A stretch of 64,000 bases of DNA from positions 1,798,001-1,862,000 of the forward strand of contig OY723310.1 of NCBI GenBank assembly GCA_963210315.1, written 5' to 3'. The translations under genes and the position numbers were made by a program. Position 1 is the stretch's first letter, and every line of letters starts with the position of its first letter. This document shows, piece after piece, positions 1-10,773 of this stretch. Source of the DNA: Rhynchopus euleeides. Its lineage: Eukaryota > Euglenozoa > Diplonemea > Diplonemida > Diplonemidae. The notes below the pieces were generated by a model that made no database searches, was not told the origin of the DNA, and saw nothing but the letters and a program-made list of their open reading frames with translations.

Positions 1-50
1 ACTTCCTCATCAGGCCGCGGGGTTGCTTTTGTTTTGCCCGGATTTGGCGC
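1..50. repeat. Dispersed repeat fragment
   Basis: The stretch ending ttgcccggatttgg closely matches 52753-52800, including the run ggggttgcttttgttttgcc. The function is unknown. Confidence 0.5.
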
Positions 51-150
51 ACAAACAAATGGCAGTTTTTGACAGTTTATTTCCGTCGAGTGGAGGGAGG
101 GGGGGGGTTTTTTTTTGGGGGAGATTTTTTTTCTGAAAGAAATGTCAACC

Positions 151-1095
151 AGGGTATAAGATAGACTTTTTTTCTGGCGCCGTTTTCCGGTTTTTCTGGT
201 TTTGAAATTTTTCGCGCGCGCCTTCGGCGCGCGCGACCCGCGCAAACCCTCTCAGAATCACACCTAACACGGCTGGACCAGGCTCTGCCGAACAGCAGTG
301 GCGTGTTGCTCCACGCAGCTCCCCGAAGGGACGGAACTGAGCTTTCAATGCGTCCACGTACTGACGGAGCGCGGCTTCGCATCACCTCCCGCATCAGGAC
401 AAACCCCCCTGAGGGTGCTGCTCTGCTGGTACGCCTCACGAAGGGCAACTACCTTCATGGTCGAGCTTGTTGCATGACCACCCCCTTGAGGCAGTCAGTC
501 AGACGATGCGCACAACGTGCGCTCATGCGAACACCAGCGGGTGTCTCCAACACTGCACAAATCGCGGTCCCGCCAGAACCCGAATCCGTCGATCCTCTCC
601 AAAGCGGACATGCACTCCCGAAAACATCGGAGTTTGCATGTGCCATCCCCAGCAAGGCAAACGTGCTCGAGACAAGGTCGTAGCTTGCGTGGATGACAGG
701 GTGGTCCTTGGCAGTGTGCACCGCAACGAGATTGAGTGCATGCGCTCGGCAAGCCGCCCAGAAGGAGTACGGTGCGGTCGGAATGATCAAGCTACCGGAG
801 TATCTCGAAACTTCAAACAGGGAAGACCCGCATGACGAGGACATCACCACCCACCGGGTCCCGCTGGGCTCCTTTTCTCCGCTTCTCTGCTTTCTTTTGA
901 CTGTTTGAGCTCCGTGCGGATCACGATGGGGTCACTTTCCATATTTTTTTGGCTAATGTTCCCACTGGTTGACTGTCACAAAGGTTCCCCAAAAACCGGC
1001 GAAAATCCGATCGGCCTTTTTTTTTTTTCCAGAAAACCGGAAACCGGGAAACCCTGGTTTTGAAAACCGGAAAACCAGACCTATCTTATCCCCTG
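151..1095. mobile_element. Non-autonomous hAT-type element with 8-bp target duplication
   Basis: The left end reads CAGGGTATAAGATAG and the right end, reverse complemented, reads CAGGGGATAAGATAG, 14 of 15 bases alike. Further inward both arms carry ttttccggtttt-type sequence. The octamer TGTCAACC lies directly outside both ends (143-150 and 1096-1103), with a one-base ambiguity at the left edge. An 8-bp duplication and CAGGG termini are typical of hAT transposons. No convincing coding region lies inside. The same left end recurs at 3178 next to a hAT transposase remnant, which is the probable source family. Confidence 0.6.
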
Positions 1096-1649
1096 TGTCA
1101 ACCCGAACCCTTCTTATTTTCAACACGCATACACACACACCCCCCCCCCCCCCCTCCGGGACACAAGGATTTTTATACAGTATTTCGGCGCAGTCGGTTG
1201 GTCCCTCCCCTGCAACCCAGCTGGGCCGATGCCATACTTCCCGAAGCAGATGTGGCGTGCCACCAACGTGGGTCTGAAAATGGCCCAACATACTGAACCC
1301 CTGAGCTCCTATTTTCACGTGCTGCAACGTGCCTATCCTACGCTTAACGACGACAACCATGTGGCTGGGGGGACTTCGCTCTGTGCCACTGTGTGTCAAA
1401 CTGTGTCACTGCAGCCGTCTAGTATTGTGAGGCACAGCTCGCACCTTGTCTGCACTTTTCTGCACTTCCGAGAGCGGTGTAAGTCCCCCATCGTATCGCA
1501 TCCGCACCCCCAGGGTGCCCAGCTCTACTTTACACTGCGCCTTGCCTCCTCTGGGTGTGCCGCCTCGCACCCTGTTCCCTGTATGCCCTTAGAAGAGCCT
1601 TCCTGGAGTGGGAATACGACGATGCTGCTGAGGGGTTCGTGTGTTGTTG

Positions 1650-2000
1650 ACAAAGGAGGATTCTTCATATTCCTGGATTTCCCGAATTTCCTGGATTTCC
1701 CCCGGCCCCTTAGGCGATTTCAGGGCGGACAGGGCGGACATGCCCGGACCCGGAAATCCGGGTGTCCGGATGTCCGGGTCCAATTTTGACCCCCCCCCCC
1801 CCCCCCCCCCCGGACATTTCCCGAATTTCCCGCCCGGACATGTCCGCCCGGACATCCGGACATCCAGAAATGTCCGCCCCGGACAGGGCGGACATGTCCG
1901 GGCGGACATTTTCTGGTGTCCGGATGTCCGGGCGGACATGTCCGGACCCGGAAATTCGGGAAATCCAATTTTGACCCCCCCCCGGACATGTCCGGCCAGG
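1650..2000. repeat. Foldback cluster of CCGGACATGTCCGG palindromes
   Basis: The segment is built from repeated, mutually inverted copies of CCGGACATGTCCGG and GGCGGACAT around a poly-C run. Its outer edges carry inverted copies of a cgggaaatcc-type sequence. It could form an extensive hairpin. No gene is seen from 1110 to 3170. Confidence 0.6.
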
Positions 2001-2087
2001 ACCTCAATAGTTTGATTTTTGGTCCAGAAAATAGTTTGAAATTTTTTGAAATCTGGGTGCCCAAATTTTTTGCTCCTAAGACCGGCG

Positions 2088-2560
2088 ATTTGTAGGGGGA
2101 CCCTTTCGAATTTTTTTTTGGAGAAGGGTAAATTGAACGTTTTTGGCCAAATGAAGCCACTGCGACCATTCCCGGGCCTCGGAAATCAGATTTTGGCCCC
2201 TCAAATGCGGTGCCGGTCCGGACAAAAAACCGAAAAAAATCGTGAAAAATGGCCCATTTTCCCCAGCCAAAAATGGGCCAAAAATGCCCCCCGGACACCC
2301 CCAGAGACATGTCCTAATCCGGGGTGCCAGTAGGGGGGACCTTTCGATTTTTTTTTCGAGGAGAGGTCAATTGAACGTTTTTGGACATCTGAGGCCACTG
2401 CGACCATTCCCAGGCCTCGGAAATGAGATTTTTGGCCCTCAAATGGGGTACCGGTCCCCACGAAATTCCGAAAAATTCATGAAAATCGAAAGGTCCCACG
2501 CACCAAATTCTGCCCAAAAATCGTCAAAAATGGACATGTCATATGCAGCAATGGGGCACC
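2088..2560. repeat. Two diverged tandem copies of a ~240-bp AT-rich unit
   Basis: Both copies contain the order agggggacc-tttcga-poly(T), ttgaacgtttttgg, ccactgcgaccattccc and cctcggaaat. They start near 2093 and 2330. A third partial copy begins near 3016. They are non-coding and probably belong to a decayed transposon. Confidence 0.6.
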
Positions 2561-3310
2561 AATCACTCCCCAAATTTTGCTCAATGATTCCACGGCTAGC
2601 CAGATTTTCTGATCAATTAGTTTGTTTGAGCATGTTCCTGGCCCTTGTTTGGAAAGTAGATGGCCCCTGGCTGGAGAGGACGGTTGTGCTCGACCGGACG
2701 GAGAGAGAACCTTCTCCATATCCACCTCCACTCCACAATGCCAGAAGTGGCAGGAAGGCCGGGTGTTACAGGCCTCAACCAGGGTTCCAAGGCTCTCCAC
2801 TTCCTGGCTGCGTCAGGGATCACCGGGTACAGCGAGCAGGATTACCTGTCCTGACACCCCAGCATGTACCACCGGAAGAACCCGAAACAGCAGCCCCCCC
2901 TCATGGGGGTTGCAAGAGGCACGGAAATCGTTCAAATCGGACCAAGTCCGAAAATTCGGCACTTTCTTGGGTACAAATTGCGGTCCGAAATTTTCCGATT
3001 TTTTGAAAAAAGGCGAATTCTGTAAGGGGGACCTTTTCGAATTTTTTTTTCGGGCACTTTTTCCACAAGGAAATGTCCGCCCTGTCCGCTACTGTCCACT
3101 ACCGATTTCAAGGATCCTCCTTAGAATTGGGCAAAACCTGGAAATGGGCACTATTTAACCGGATGGCTGGTCATAACCAGGGTAAAAGATAGGGTTCCGG
3201 GCTGGGCGCCAGAAACCGGGGGTAATCGGGGGTAAAAATCCGGCCATTTTCCCATATATAAGGGGGGTTCCCTTCCTACAACTCCACCCACCCACATACC
3301 CACACCCCAC

Positions 3311-4015
3311 TCAACTGGCATGAACAGCAGCAGCACAGCTTGCATACTCCCTGTATGAGGCGTACGCAAGTCTGCGGCTTTCCGATATGAACATTGTCAC
3401 ACATTTTTCCATCAGGTCTTGAGCAACAACACCTGTGGCGTCCACCCGTGTCTCAAGAGCAACAAACATGAGCTGTTCGAGGGTAGTGTCGAGCATCCGC
3501 ATGCGGAGGCGGGTCTTCACCAACTTCAGCTTGCTGAATAAACGTTCAACACTGCAGCTTGTGATGGGAAGACTCAACGCCACCTCCAACATGCGGGTAC
3601 TCACAGGAAACCGCATCCTGTTCACCGCATCCGACAGAAATTGCAGAGCGATGTCAGAGAAGGCCACATTCCCCGATGTGCGCGCTTCTACCGCGTTCTT
3701 CACTTCCGACAGGACTTGCCTGACCCCCGTTACTTCGTTCTTCAAGGCAACCGCCTCCCCTGCGGTCAAGTAGGTGTTGCTCAACGACGTGGTGCACTCC
3801 TGGCCCGCTTCGTTCAGAAATGTAAACTGCTTGGGGGTGGCGTAGTAGTCACACAGCTTGTCCGTGTATTCCGACAACTTGTCTTCAGAAACGGTAGCCC
3901 TGGGATCGTACACCCCCAGTGCGGTGATCTCTGCTGACCCGCTCATCTCATCCTTCACCGCAGACATGATGGAGGCGAGGTAGCCCTTTGCGTAATCGGT
4001 GTGGAAGGCTTGCAC
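3311..4015 (-). pseudogene. hAT transposase, C-terminal remnant
   Basis: This 234-codon frame ends with the hAT dimerisation region. A run beginning MRFPVSTRMLEVALSLPITS leads into CSVERLFSKLKLVKTRLR, the usual A/S-E-R-x-F-S block of hAT transposases, followed by LEQLMFV. The N-terminal zinc finger and most of the RNase-H-like core are missing, so this is a truncated copy. A hAT-like terminus, CAGGGTAAAAGATAGGG, lies beyond the 3' end of the gene at 3178-3194 and resembles the ends of the 151-1095 element. I found no matching opposite end near 4100. Confidence 0.7.
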
Positions 4016-4133
4016 CGAAGCGGCCGTCAGGGGGTACGCAAAAACCGGTTTGCAAAACCGGTTTTTGCCAAAATCAGGGGAATAGGGGTCACCGGGTTGC
4101 TGTCAGTTCTGTGCGTCGCTCTTCACCACGGCC

Positions 4134-5460
4134 GTGCACCATGGGGAGTGTGGTCACTGCTCGAGGATGGTGTGCCCGACCTGCTGTGAGCTGGGCGAAG
4201 ACGACACCAGGTGCGTCTGCACGCCACTACCTCTGCCACGCGAGGACCAAGGGGTGGCCCCTCATCCGCCGGGGCAAGCGGAGCCCCCTCCCCCGCCCCC
4301 GGCGAGCACCGCACTGACAAAGGCTTTGCTGGAGGGCCGGTCTGTCCAGGCTGCAACGGCCTTTGGGGATGCAGGAGTGCACGGGGTTCCGTTTCACACC
4401 AGGCGACTGCTTCTTCGATGCGGCGGCTTTCATTATGGGAGGCTCGGCGGCGGGCACGCGGAGGCTAGCCGTCCAGGCGGTGCTGCGTGACCCAGGCCTT
4501 TGTGCTCGGGCCGAGCCGAACAGCGAGTCCTGGGCTGCGGCCATGCGGGTCGAGGGTAGCCGGGACGAGGCTTCCTGGGCGGACCAGGTAGCAGTACATG
4601 GACTTGCGCTGGGGTCGGGGTGGGCTGTGGTGGTCCTATCTGATCAAGCGCCCCCCACGGTCCACCGCCCCCGGGAGAAGCCTTTCGTCGGAGTGCTTGG
4701 AGTCAAGCATCAGGGAAAGCACTACACCCCCCTTTTGGTGCCCCCACCTCTGGCGGAGGCAGTGTCTGCCCTCGCCCCCTCGCCGGTGTTGGGGCGGACT
4801 GGCTGCCCAGGAGGGGAGCAGGGCCTCCCCATGTGCCAGGTGCCGTCCCAGCCGTCGCGCCGCCGCTTTTACTGTGCCCGCTGTGCAGAGGCGGTGGATA
4901 CCGCAGTCGAACACTGGCGTTGTTTCGGTTGCGATTGCAGGGCGTGTGGGGAATGCGTGGAGCAGGGGGAGACCTGTATGGATCTGGGGCCTCGGGACGC
5001 GGAGGAGCCGCCTGCGAGGGTCCCGCAGCCACAGGACCAGGGTGATCCCCCTCGACGAGAAGGTGATCCCCCTCCTGCACCCACCGGCGCCCCGGCCACC
5101 GGCCGCTCCGACCCGACCGCCACCGAGGAAGGCTCCAACCTGCGCAAGCACAGCCACCTCGATGTCGTCGCAGCCGAAGCGGAAGCGGGAGTCGGCATCG
5201 CCGCAGCGCTCTGCCCCCCAGACCCCCCTGTGGACCATGTAGTGTGTGCCCGGCTAGTAACCAAGCCCTTGCGCTTCGACGGCCGTGGCATATCAGGGGG
5301 TAGCGTCGAATCATGGTACCGAAAGCCTTTTTTTGGCTTCCTCCGGCACCCGAAGATGGCGCGAGCGGGAGAGGAACTGCGGAAGGAACCCAGCGCCTCA
5401 CACCGTCCGCCGACGGGAAAGTTAAGTAACAACACGAGCGCGCGAAAAATCGACCCCTAG
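4134..5460 (+). pseudogene. RING-like Cys cluster plus OTU-like cysteine protease, frameshifted
   Basis: Two frames appear to belong together. From 4134 a Cys-rich start (GECGHCSRMVCPTCCEL) is readable. From about 4369, in another frame, comes an OTU-like domain: PGDCFFDAAAF supplies the catalytic Cys box, SWADQVAVHGLALGSGW the central region, and HQGKHYTPL the catalytic His. A second Cys/His cluster (YCARCAEAV, HWRCFGCDCRACGECV) and a Pro-rich low-complexity tail follow. The Asp that normally precedes the Gly in the OTU DGxC box is not at its usual place (TPGDC). The frame change near 4360 argues for a broken gene. OTU domains occur both in deubiquitinases and in some eukaryotic transposons, and the location between transposon remnants favours the latter. 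The domain call is by motif only. Confidence 0.5.
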
Positions 5461-5526
5461 CGTTTTCCCCCCTGATCCCCCCAAAACAGGAGCGTCCGCC
5501 CACCTAATCTCTAAAATCGAAAAAGT

Positions 5527-5694
5527 TAGCGACAGGCCTCAAACCCGGATCGTGGGCGCGGCGGCGGCGGCGAAGCCGCCGCCGCGATCGCGTACGAATC
5601 ATATTTTACTGCATGGCCACCACTTCCACCCCCCCTCCCCCCCACGACTGACCATCATTCCACGAGATCTCGGAATTCAAAAAGTTAGCGACCA
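5527..5694 (+). repeat. ~170-bp dispersed repeat, copy 1
   Basis: It begins gttagcgacaggcctcaaac, has an internal GCGGCGGCGGCGAAGCCGCC hairpin and a poly-C tract, and ends ttcaaaaagttagcgacc. A near-identical copy in the same orientation lies at 10541-10716. The short string gttagcgac occurs at both ends of this copy. Each copy sits shortly before a + strand gene. Confidence 0.75.
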
Positions 5695-5845
5695 GCCTGC
5701 CCCCTGCTTACAGTACCCCGGCGTTAAGCCAGCCACTGGGGGGTTTATGGACGCACCCATATGCATGGTCGATGATGACATGGACACCAACACAAGCGCA
5801 CACACCACACCCCACTCCACCACACAGGAAAAGATAACTTTCAAG

Positions 5846-6847
5846 ATGGCCACCGATGGCAAGCAGTACATGTCGATCGTGATCTGCGGTCACGTCGACT
5901 CCGGGAAGTCGACGACGACCGGGCCAGTCTCTGAGCAAGACAGGATAGTGGAACTCCGCAAAATATACGAGAGGCTGCTGGAGATAGCGCCCGAAGGCGT
6001 GTCGCGTTCTGAACCTGTCGCCAATTTATGCGCTCGCATTGCAGATCACATGACTTCGTCCTCTGTAGAGCGGATCCTGTCAAAGTATCCCCCGCTGGAG
6101 ATGACAGCCCAGGAGGCGATCGACCTTTACTTGCGCCTTATCCGGAAGGAGGAAATCAGATATCCGACGGAAAGAGGAGGAGACGGGGCGGTATGGGCTA
6201 GCCGGGTGTACATGAAATCCTACTACGACAAGGTCAGGTTTGCATACGTGGATGCGGATACCAGTTGTTACTATTCGTGGAATGGAGACCTGATTGAGGA
6301 GGGACGGGCTCTTGAGGGGGTGCCCAAATTATCTGCTGATCATGCTGAGGCCCTGATGATGGTGCAGATTCTGTTCTACGTCTCCAGCACCAAAAAACCT
6401 GACGCCGGATTCAAAGATCCCATCCGGAAAGCCACGGGGCCACTCAACACGGACAAGAAGAGCGAGTCGATGACGTACGTTATACTCTTTGTGGGCTGTG
6501 GCAATGCCCAGGGAGAACTTTGCACACCATCGCGCTGCTATGTCGGGACGCACGACTCGAAGAGCTGCAGATGGAAATCACGTTTTGACTCGATCCGCGA
6601 TATCCTCAACCCTGAACACCCAATGACGGAAGGTATCTCCGCCGATGGCGTCATTGCGGCAACCAATCCAAGTCGTATCTTCGTGTATGCCGTTGGACTT
6701 CCGAGCGAGGAGGGCCGCTGGACGGCTAGAATAGGGACGGCACCGGAGCTGAAGGACTGCGAAAAACTGAACCTCAAGAACGGCAACAATTGGACCAGTG
6801 AACTTCAAGAAAGTGCGAAACTTCCCCTACCCTACCCCGCTAAGTAG
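5846..6847 (+). CDS. Chimeric protein: EFL N-terminus joined to an unknown domain
   Basis: The chosen start gives MATDGKQYMSIVICGHVDSG followed by KSTTTG, which is the N-terminal beta-strand and P-loop (GHVDSGKSTTTG) of EFL, the elongation-factor-1-alpha-like GTPase. An in-frame ATG lies upstream at 5747, but EFL normally starts close to the later one. Right after the P-loop the sequence departs from EFL: the RLI and GGI segment, switch regions and NKMD-type motif are absent. About 300 residues of unrecognised protein follow (VSEQDRIVELRKIYERLLEI; later WASRVYMKSYYDKVRFAYVD). The downstream part is rich in plausible coding sequence and ends at a clean stop. It may have arisen by insertion of a processed EFL 5' end in front of another gene. 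GTPase function is very unlikely. Expression is unproven. Confidence 0.5.
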   Translation: MATDGKQYMSIVICGHVDSGKSTTTGPVSEQDRIVELRKIYERLLEIAPEGVSRSEPVANLCARIADHMTSSSVERILSKYPPLEMTAQEAIDLYLRLIRKEEIRYPTERGGDGAVWASRVYMKSYYDKVRFAYVDADTSCYYSWNGDLIEEGRALEGVPKLSADHAEALMMVQILFYVSSTKKPDAGFKDPIRKATGPLNTDKKSESMTYVILFVGCGNAQGELCTPSRCYVGTHDSKSCRWKSRFDSIRDILNPEHPMTEGISADGVIAATNPSRIFVYAVGLPSEEGRWTARIGTAPELKDCEKLNLKNGNNWTSELQESAKLPLPYPAK

Positions 6848-6910
6848 TGTGAAGTGCATACGGGGGGGGGGGGTATATGTGTGACAGTGGACATATGTTT
6901 TTTACTCCCC

Positions 6911-7023
6911 GGGGGGCCTTCGCTACCAGTCACTGCTCGTCACAGCTCGTCAGTCAGTGAGGGGAAGTGGGCTGGTGGCTCACTTTTTCTCACTCAGTCA
7001 CACTTGGTAGCGAAGGCCCCCCC
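6911..7023. mobile_element. MITE, GGCCTTCGCTACC family
   Basis: The ends are inverted: ggggggccttcgctaccagt on the left and acttggtagcgaaggcccc on the right. The interior carries cactttttctcactcagtca. A second member with the same interior lies at 56511-56620. It has no coding capacity. Confidence 0.7.
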
Positions 7024-8030
7024 GGCCCGGCATTTTTGTGCTGCCAGCACTGAGTCACCAGCAGCTATCCCCGACCAGTGCGCGGTTTATTTGTCCTAGA
7101 GAGCAGCAGAGAGAGACGACAGGGATTTGAGGCCCCCCGCCAGGTTCCTTGCCCACCTGACGGATGCGCGGAAGAAAATATGACGTGCGTGGGTTTGATT
7201 CGTGGTGCACTGACGTGGGGGAGGGGTGGGGGGTAGGGGATATAGCGGGGGTATGGACCCCTGCTATCGGGAGTCTGCCCTGCTACTTTTGGTTCCCAGA
7301 CGACCCCCGCTCGCGGGGGTCGGACCTCGCCAGACCCCCGATATTCCGATATCCAAAAGGGTCTACCCCGACGTGCGGGAGTCCACCGTGTATGTGTTCC
7401 CCTCACGGTGGACTGAATTCTCCTGAGCCTGCTTCGAAACACATGCAGGTTGGCATATATATTCCACTCCGGAATGAGCCCCTCAGACTATGACAAAACC
7501 AATAATCATAAACCAAGTTCCAACAGGAACGATTCAAAACAAAATCTTCAAATTGCCCATGCGCTTTCAATACACTTCGGAATCTGTATATTCTCTTGAA
7601 CCACCCCAGTTTTTGGCAACGACAAATGACATAGACCTTCAGCACCATCGACGCTCCTGCGTGTCGCAGCTGGCCTGGCTGTTCATTGTTGATGAGCCGG
7701 GCGTTGCCAACTGGGGAAACCTTCTGTGCCTTCTGCTGGGTCTTGCGACCCCCCACTCGCACCGCTTCATGAGACTCGGAGCGGTGCACACAAAGAGTGG
7801 GGTTCTGCGTTCCGACAGACCAATTGCAGGCAGTCATTTGGTTTGCTCCCACTTCATGACCAGCAGAGGCACAGGCGGTTTGTTTTGCCTTTCCCTTCCA
7901 CAAGACTCGCGCTGGGACGTAAATCCCGCCGGTGGCTGTTTTTTTCTTTTTCTTTTTTCTTTGTTCTTTTTTCTTTTTGCCCCAGCCAACGGCTGTGCGT
8001 GCACTTCCTGCCCATGAAGAGCTGCCATTG
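7024..8030. other. Non-coding stretch with palindromic transposon-arm debris
   Basis: From 7240 to 7415 there are partial copies of the terminal modules seen in the neighbouring 8033-10382 element (cgggagtccaccgtg and its inverse cacggtggact). No supported gene was found in the rest. Confidence 0.4.
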
Positions 8031-8032
8031 CT

Positions 8033-10382
8033 ACACGGTGGACTCCAGCGGCCCTAGCGGGAGTCTGGGAGCGGGAGTCTGAGCGGGTGTCAAAGACTCC
8101 CGCTAGCGGGAGTCTGACTCCCCCTAGCGGGAGTCTTTTCACCTATTTTCATCCATTTTTCCCATGATATAGTTACAGTCTACTGGCGTGGGGGGTAAAA
8201 TCATGGTGGAAGAGGGATGGGGAGGGGCTTGTTTTGCTTCTGTCAGTTTCCCCGGACTCTGGACTACCTACCTATCCTCCTGGTAGCGGCTGCACCTGCG
8301 GAGGTGAGCGGTTAGAATTTGAGGTGTCAAAGTGCGGCCATCGCCTGTCGTAGTTGTGTTACACCTTGGGCAAGACAAGCCATCCTGCAGGCCTCATCTT
8401 CTTCGTCAGAACTGTCATCCCCCTCCTGCTGTGCGCGTTGGTCAAGCGTGCTCAAAGTCGCCTCGGATGACACGAATGGTGTGAAAGTCGCCCCCAGCGG
8501 GATTGGCATTTTGCACAAGCAGAGCGATAATTTGCGGTGTCCTTCGGGGAACCGGAACAGGAAGTAGGGCGCGCTGATGGGTTCAACGAAGTCCTGTGTG
8601 TTGCAGTGCACAAACCCCTTCTGCAGCTGTGTCAACTGTGTGCAAAGAACATACACAGCCAATCTATGAGCGTGTCGGGTGTGCAGACACGGACACAGAA
8701 TGACTTCTCTATACCCGAGGATCCCGTCCTGCGACAGGTGCGCAACCTTCCAAGGCATGCCCGATGCGCGCCGCTTCTCTTCTGCCATCGCAAGATCTCT
8801 CTCGTAAGTTGCGGAGCTGGCGATTGTAACGGCATCTTTCTTGCGATGTCCGTTCTCTGCTTCTTCATTCGTCGTTGTTCTGCAGAGGCACTGCATCTTC
8901 TGGAGCCCACCAATGATGGAGACTGTGTACGTAGGCATTGCGCGTTGATCCCTTTTCGGCATGCTCCATCAACCAGTGAAATATATGCCCTGAGATCCGA
9001 GCACGCAAGAAGGGAATCCGGGCTGACTCATCCTTGCATCCCCAGAAGCGCCAGGGGATGTCTGCATACCGGAAATGCATGAGGTCTGCAAGGGAGACAA
9101 AGAGGTAGCGGAACAAGCCCTTGTAGGTGTGTCCTGTGACAGGCAAGCACGACCTTCCGGAACTGAGCACCTGTCCCATGCTGCGACACATTCAGTGCAA
9201 GGTTTGTACAGGTCTTGTCGAATATTTTTTTGTTGTCTCATCCAGTACCCTGATCAGCCGCATGGCGAGCCCCTTGCAGTCATGGAGTGCTGGGGTGACG
9301 TAGCGGGCATTGGGAAGCACACCTGCCAAGAGGGAGGGGTAGCCAGCCTCTTTCATCTCAGAGAGAGTCAGGTGCGGGTATCGATGCACCTGTTGATACC
9401 AGCGTTCTTCTGGGATGTCGCACAGTGAGCATCGGTGCCCTCGCCCCCCGCATCGCCTCATTGTTGCCCACTGCTGATCTATACTCCCGCTAGCGGGAGT
9501 TGGACTCCCCCTAGTTGAGACTCCCGAAAAGGGTTAAACCCGGTAGTGGTACCCTACCCCCGCTGGAGTCCACCGTGCAAGGCCGGATCAGCCCACGGGT
9601 GGGTTTGAGGAAGAAATCTGGGGGGGAAAATTTTGCTGCGACTTCCGGTTTCACCCGGCCGAACTCCAGCATCTATCCAGACCCACGGTGCCAAGCCGTT
9701 CGCCCGTGTCGCGATCATTCGCGGCTTCAGGCTGCCCCCGACGACACGTTTGTATCCTGCACCTTGCCATACTTCGCCTCCACCTTGTATATGACGGAGA
9801 GCGCCCTCCTTCCGCATCGTTGCGACTTCCCTGACAGCGAACTTATCCATGTCAGGGAAGACATGGCGATGATTGCGTTGGCCACCTGGGTGCTGTGCTT
9901 GTGGAGCTCCTTGCTCAACACCGTTGCTAGGAGCCTTCTAATGGATCCCAGTGTCAGCACACTGCCCCCTTTTTTAACAGGGAAGGCCGTGCAAAAATCA
10001 TGCACAATGTTCGTCGCCTCCGCAGCCTCGGGACTCTCTGCGCTCTTCTTCTTCTTAATCGACTTTGCCGCCGGCTTCGCTGCCGGCTTCGTTGTCGTCT
10101 TCCCCATTTTTGTGAATCAGGTCTGCGAGCTGGGATGGGTGGAAACGTCCGTTTCGTTTGGTGTGGCTGTACTTCAGTGACGAGTGCCACATTGCATAGG
10201 TATCATGGGAAAAATGAGTGAAAATAGGTGAAAAGACTCCCGCTAGGGGGAGTCAGACTCCCCCTAGCGGGAGTATAGACTCCCGCTAGCGGGAGTCTAT
10301 ACTCCCGCTAGCGGGAGTTGGACTCCCCCTAGTTGAGACTCCCGAAAAGGGTTACCCTACCCCCGCTGGAGTCCACCGTGTA
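8033..10382. mobile_element. Transposon with palindromic ends, ACTCCCGCTAGCGGGAGT type
   Basis: Terminal inverted repeats run from cacggtggactccagcg at 8033 to about 8165, and in reverse from 10382 back to about 10207. Each arm consists mainly of iterated copies of the palindrome ACTCCCGCTAGCGGGAGT and its ACTCCCCCTAG variant. Each arm ends inward in gtcttttcacctattttca. The interior holds a minus-strand gene related to the one in the 12905-20789 element. An extra arm-like piece at 9482-9584 interrupts the interior. The 2.35-kb length and the broken gene suggest a decayed copy. Confidence 0.75.
8327..10107 (-). pseudogene. Transposon-encoded protein of unrecognised family, broken
   Basis: Pieces in several frames form a co-linear protein. 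The N-terminus (9727-10107) is Lys/Ala/Pro-rich and carries a LGSIRRLLATVLSKEL helix. Next comes EAGYPSLLAGVLP (9192-9461). Then HFRYADIPWRFWG, FLRARISGHIFHWLMEHA and YVHSLHHWWAPEDAVPL follow (8865-9191). The C-terminal part has an ERDLAMAEEKRRA helix and ends in an acidic run, EGDDSSDEEDEAC (8327-8962). The order and many residues match the gene in the larger element (EAGFESLYAGV, HFRYNDIPIKY, YIHS-SHWFDPEDAHPL, ERDLLLFEMQRTK). I do not recognise the family. A role in mobilising the element is inferred only from its position between inverted repeats and its recurrence. Confidence 0.55.
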
Positions 10383-10540
10383 TGCATCGCCTGTGCCACA
10401 GTGGGTGCGGGCCTGCCTCGGGGTGCCACAGCCTCTTCGCACACACACTACGAAGTGTCGGGACGGGTTCTGTGTTGTTGCACATCACGGATGCGTTCTG
10501 ATCCCAATAGGTTGCAGTGGGGGCAAGATATCACTTCCAG

Positions 10541-10716
10541 GCGGTAGCGACAGGCCTCAAACCCGGATCGTGGGCGCGCGGCGGCGGCGGCGAAGCCGCC
10601 GCCGCGATCGCGTACGAATCATATTTTACTGCATGGCCACCACTTCCACCCCCCCCCCCCCCCCCCACGACTGACCATCATTCCACGAGATCTCGGAATT
10701 CAAAAAGTTAGCGACC
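10541..10716 (+). repeat. ~170-bp dispersed repeat, copy 2
   Basis: Nearly the same sequence as 5527-5694, with a longer poly-C run and one extra gcg in the hairpin. It ends 58 bases before the start codon of the GAR-domain gene. Confidence 0.75.
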
Positions 10717-10773
10717 ATCCTGCACACACACACCTGTCTGCGCAGGCTGGCTGCCAAAGCCAGAAAGCTTCTT

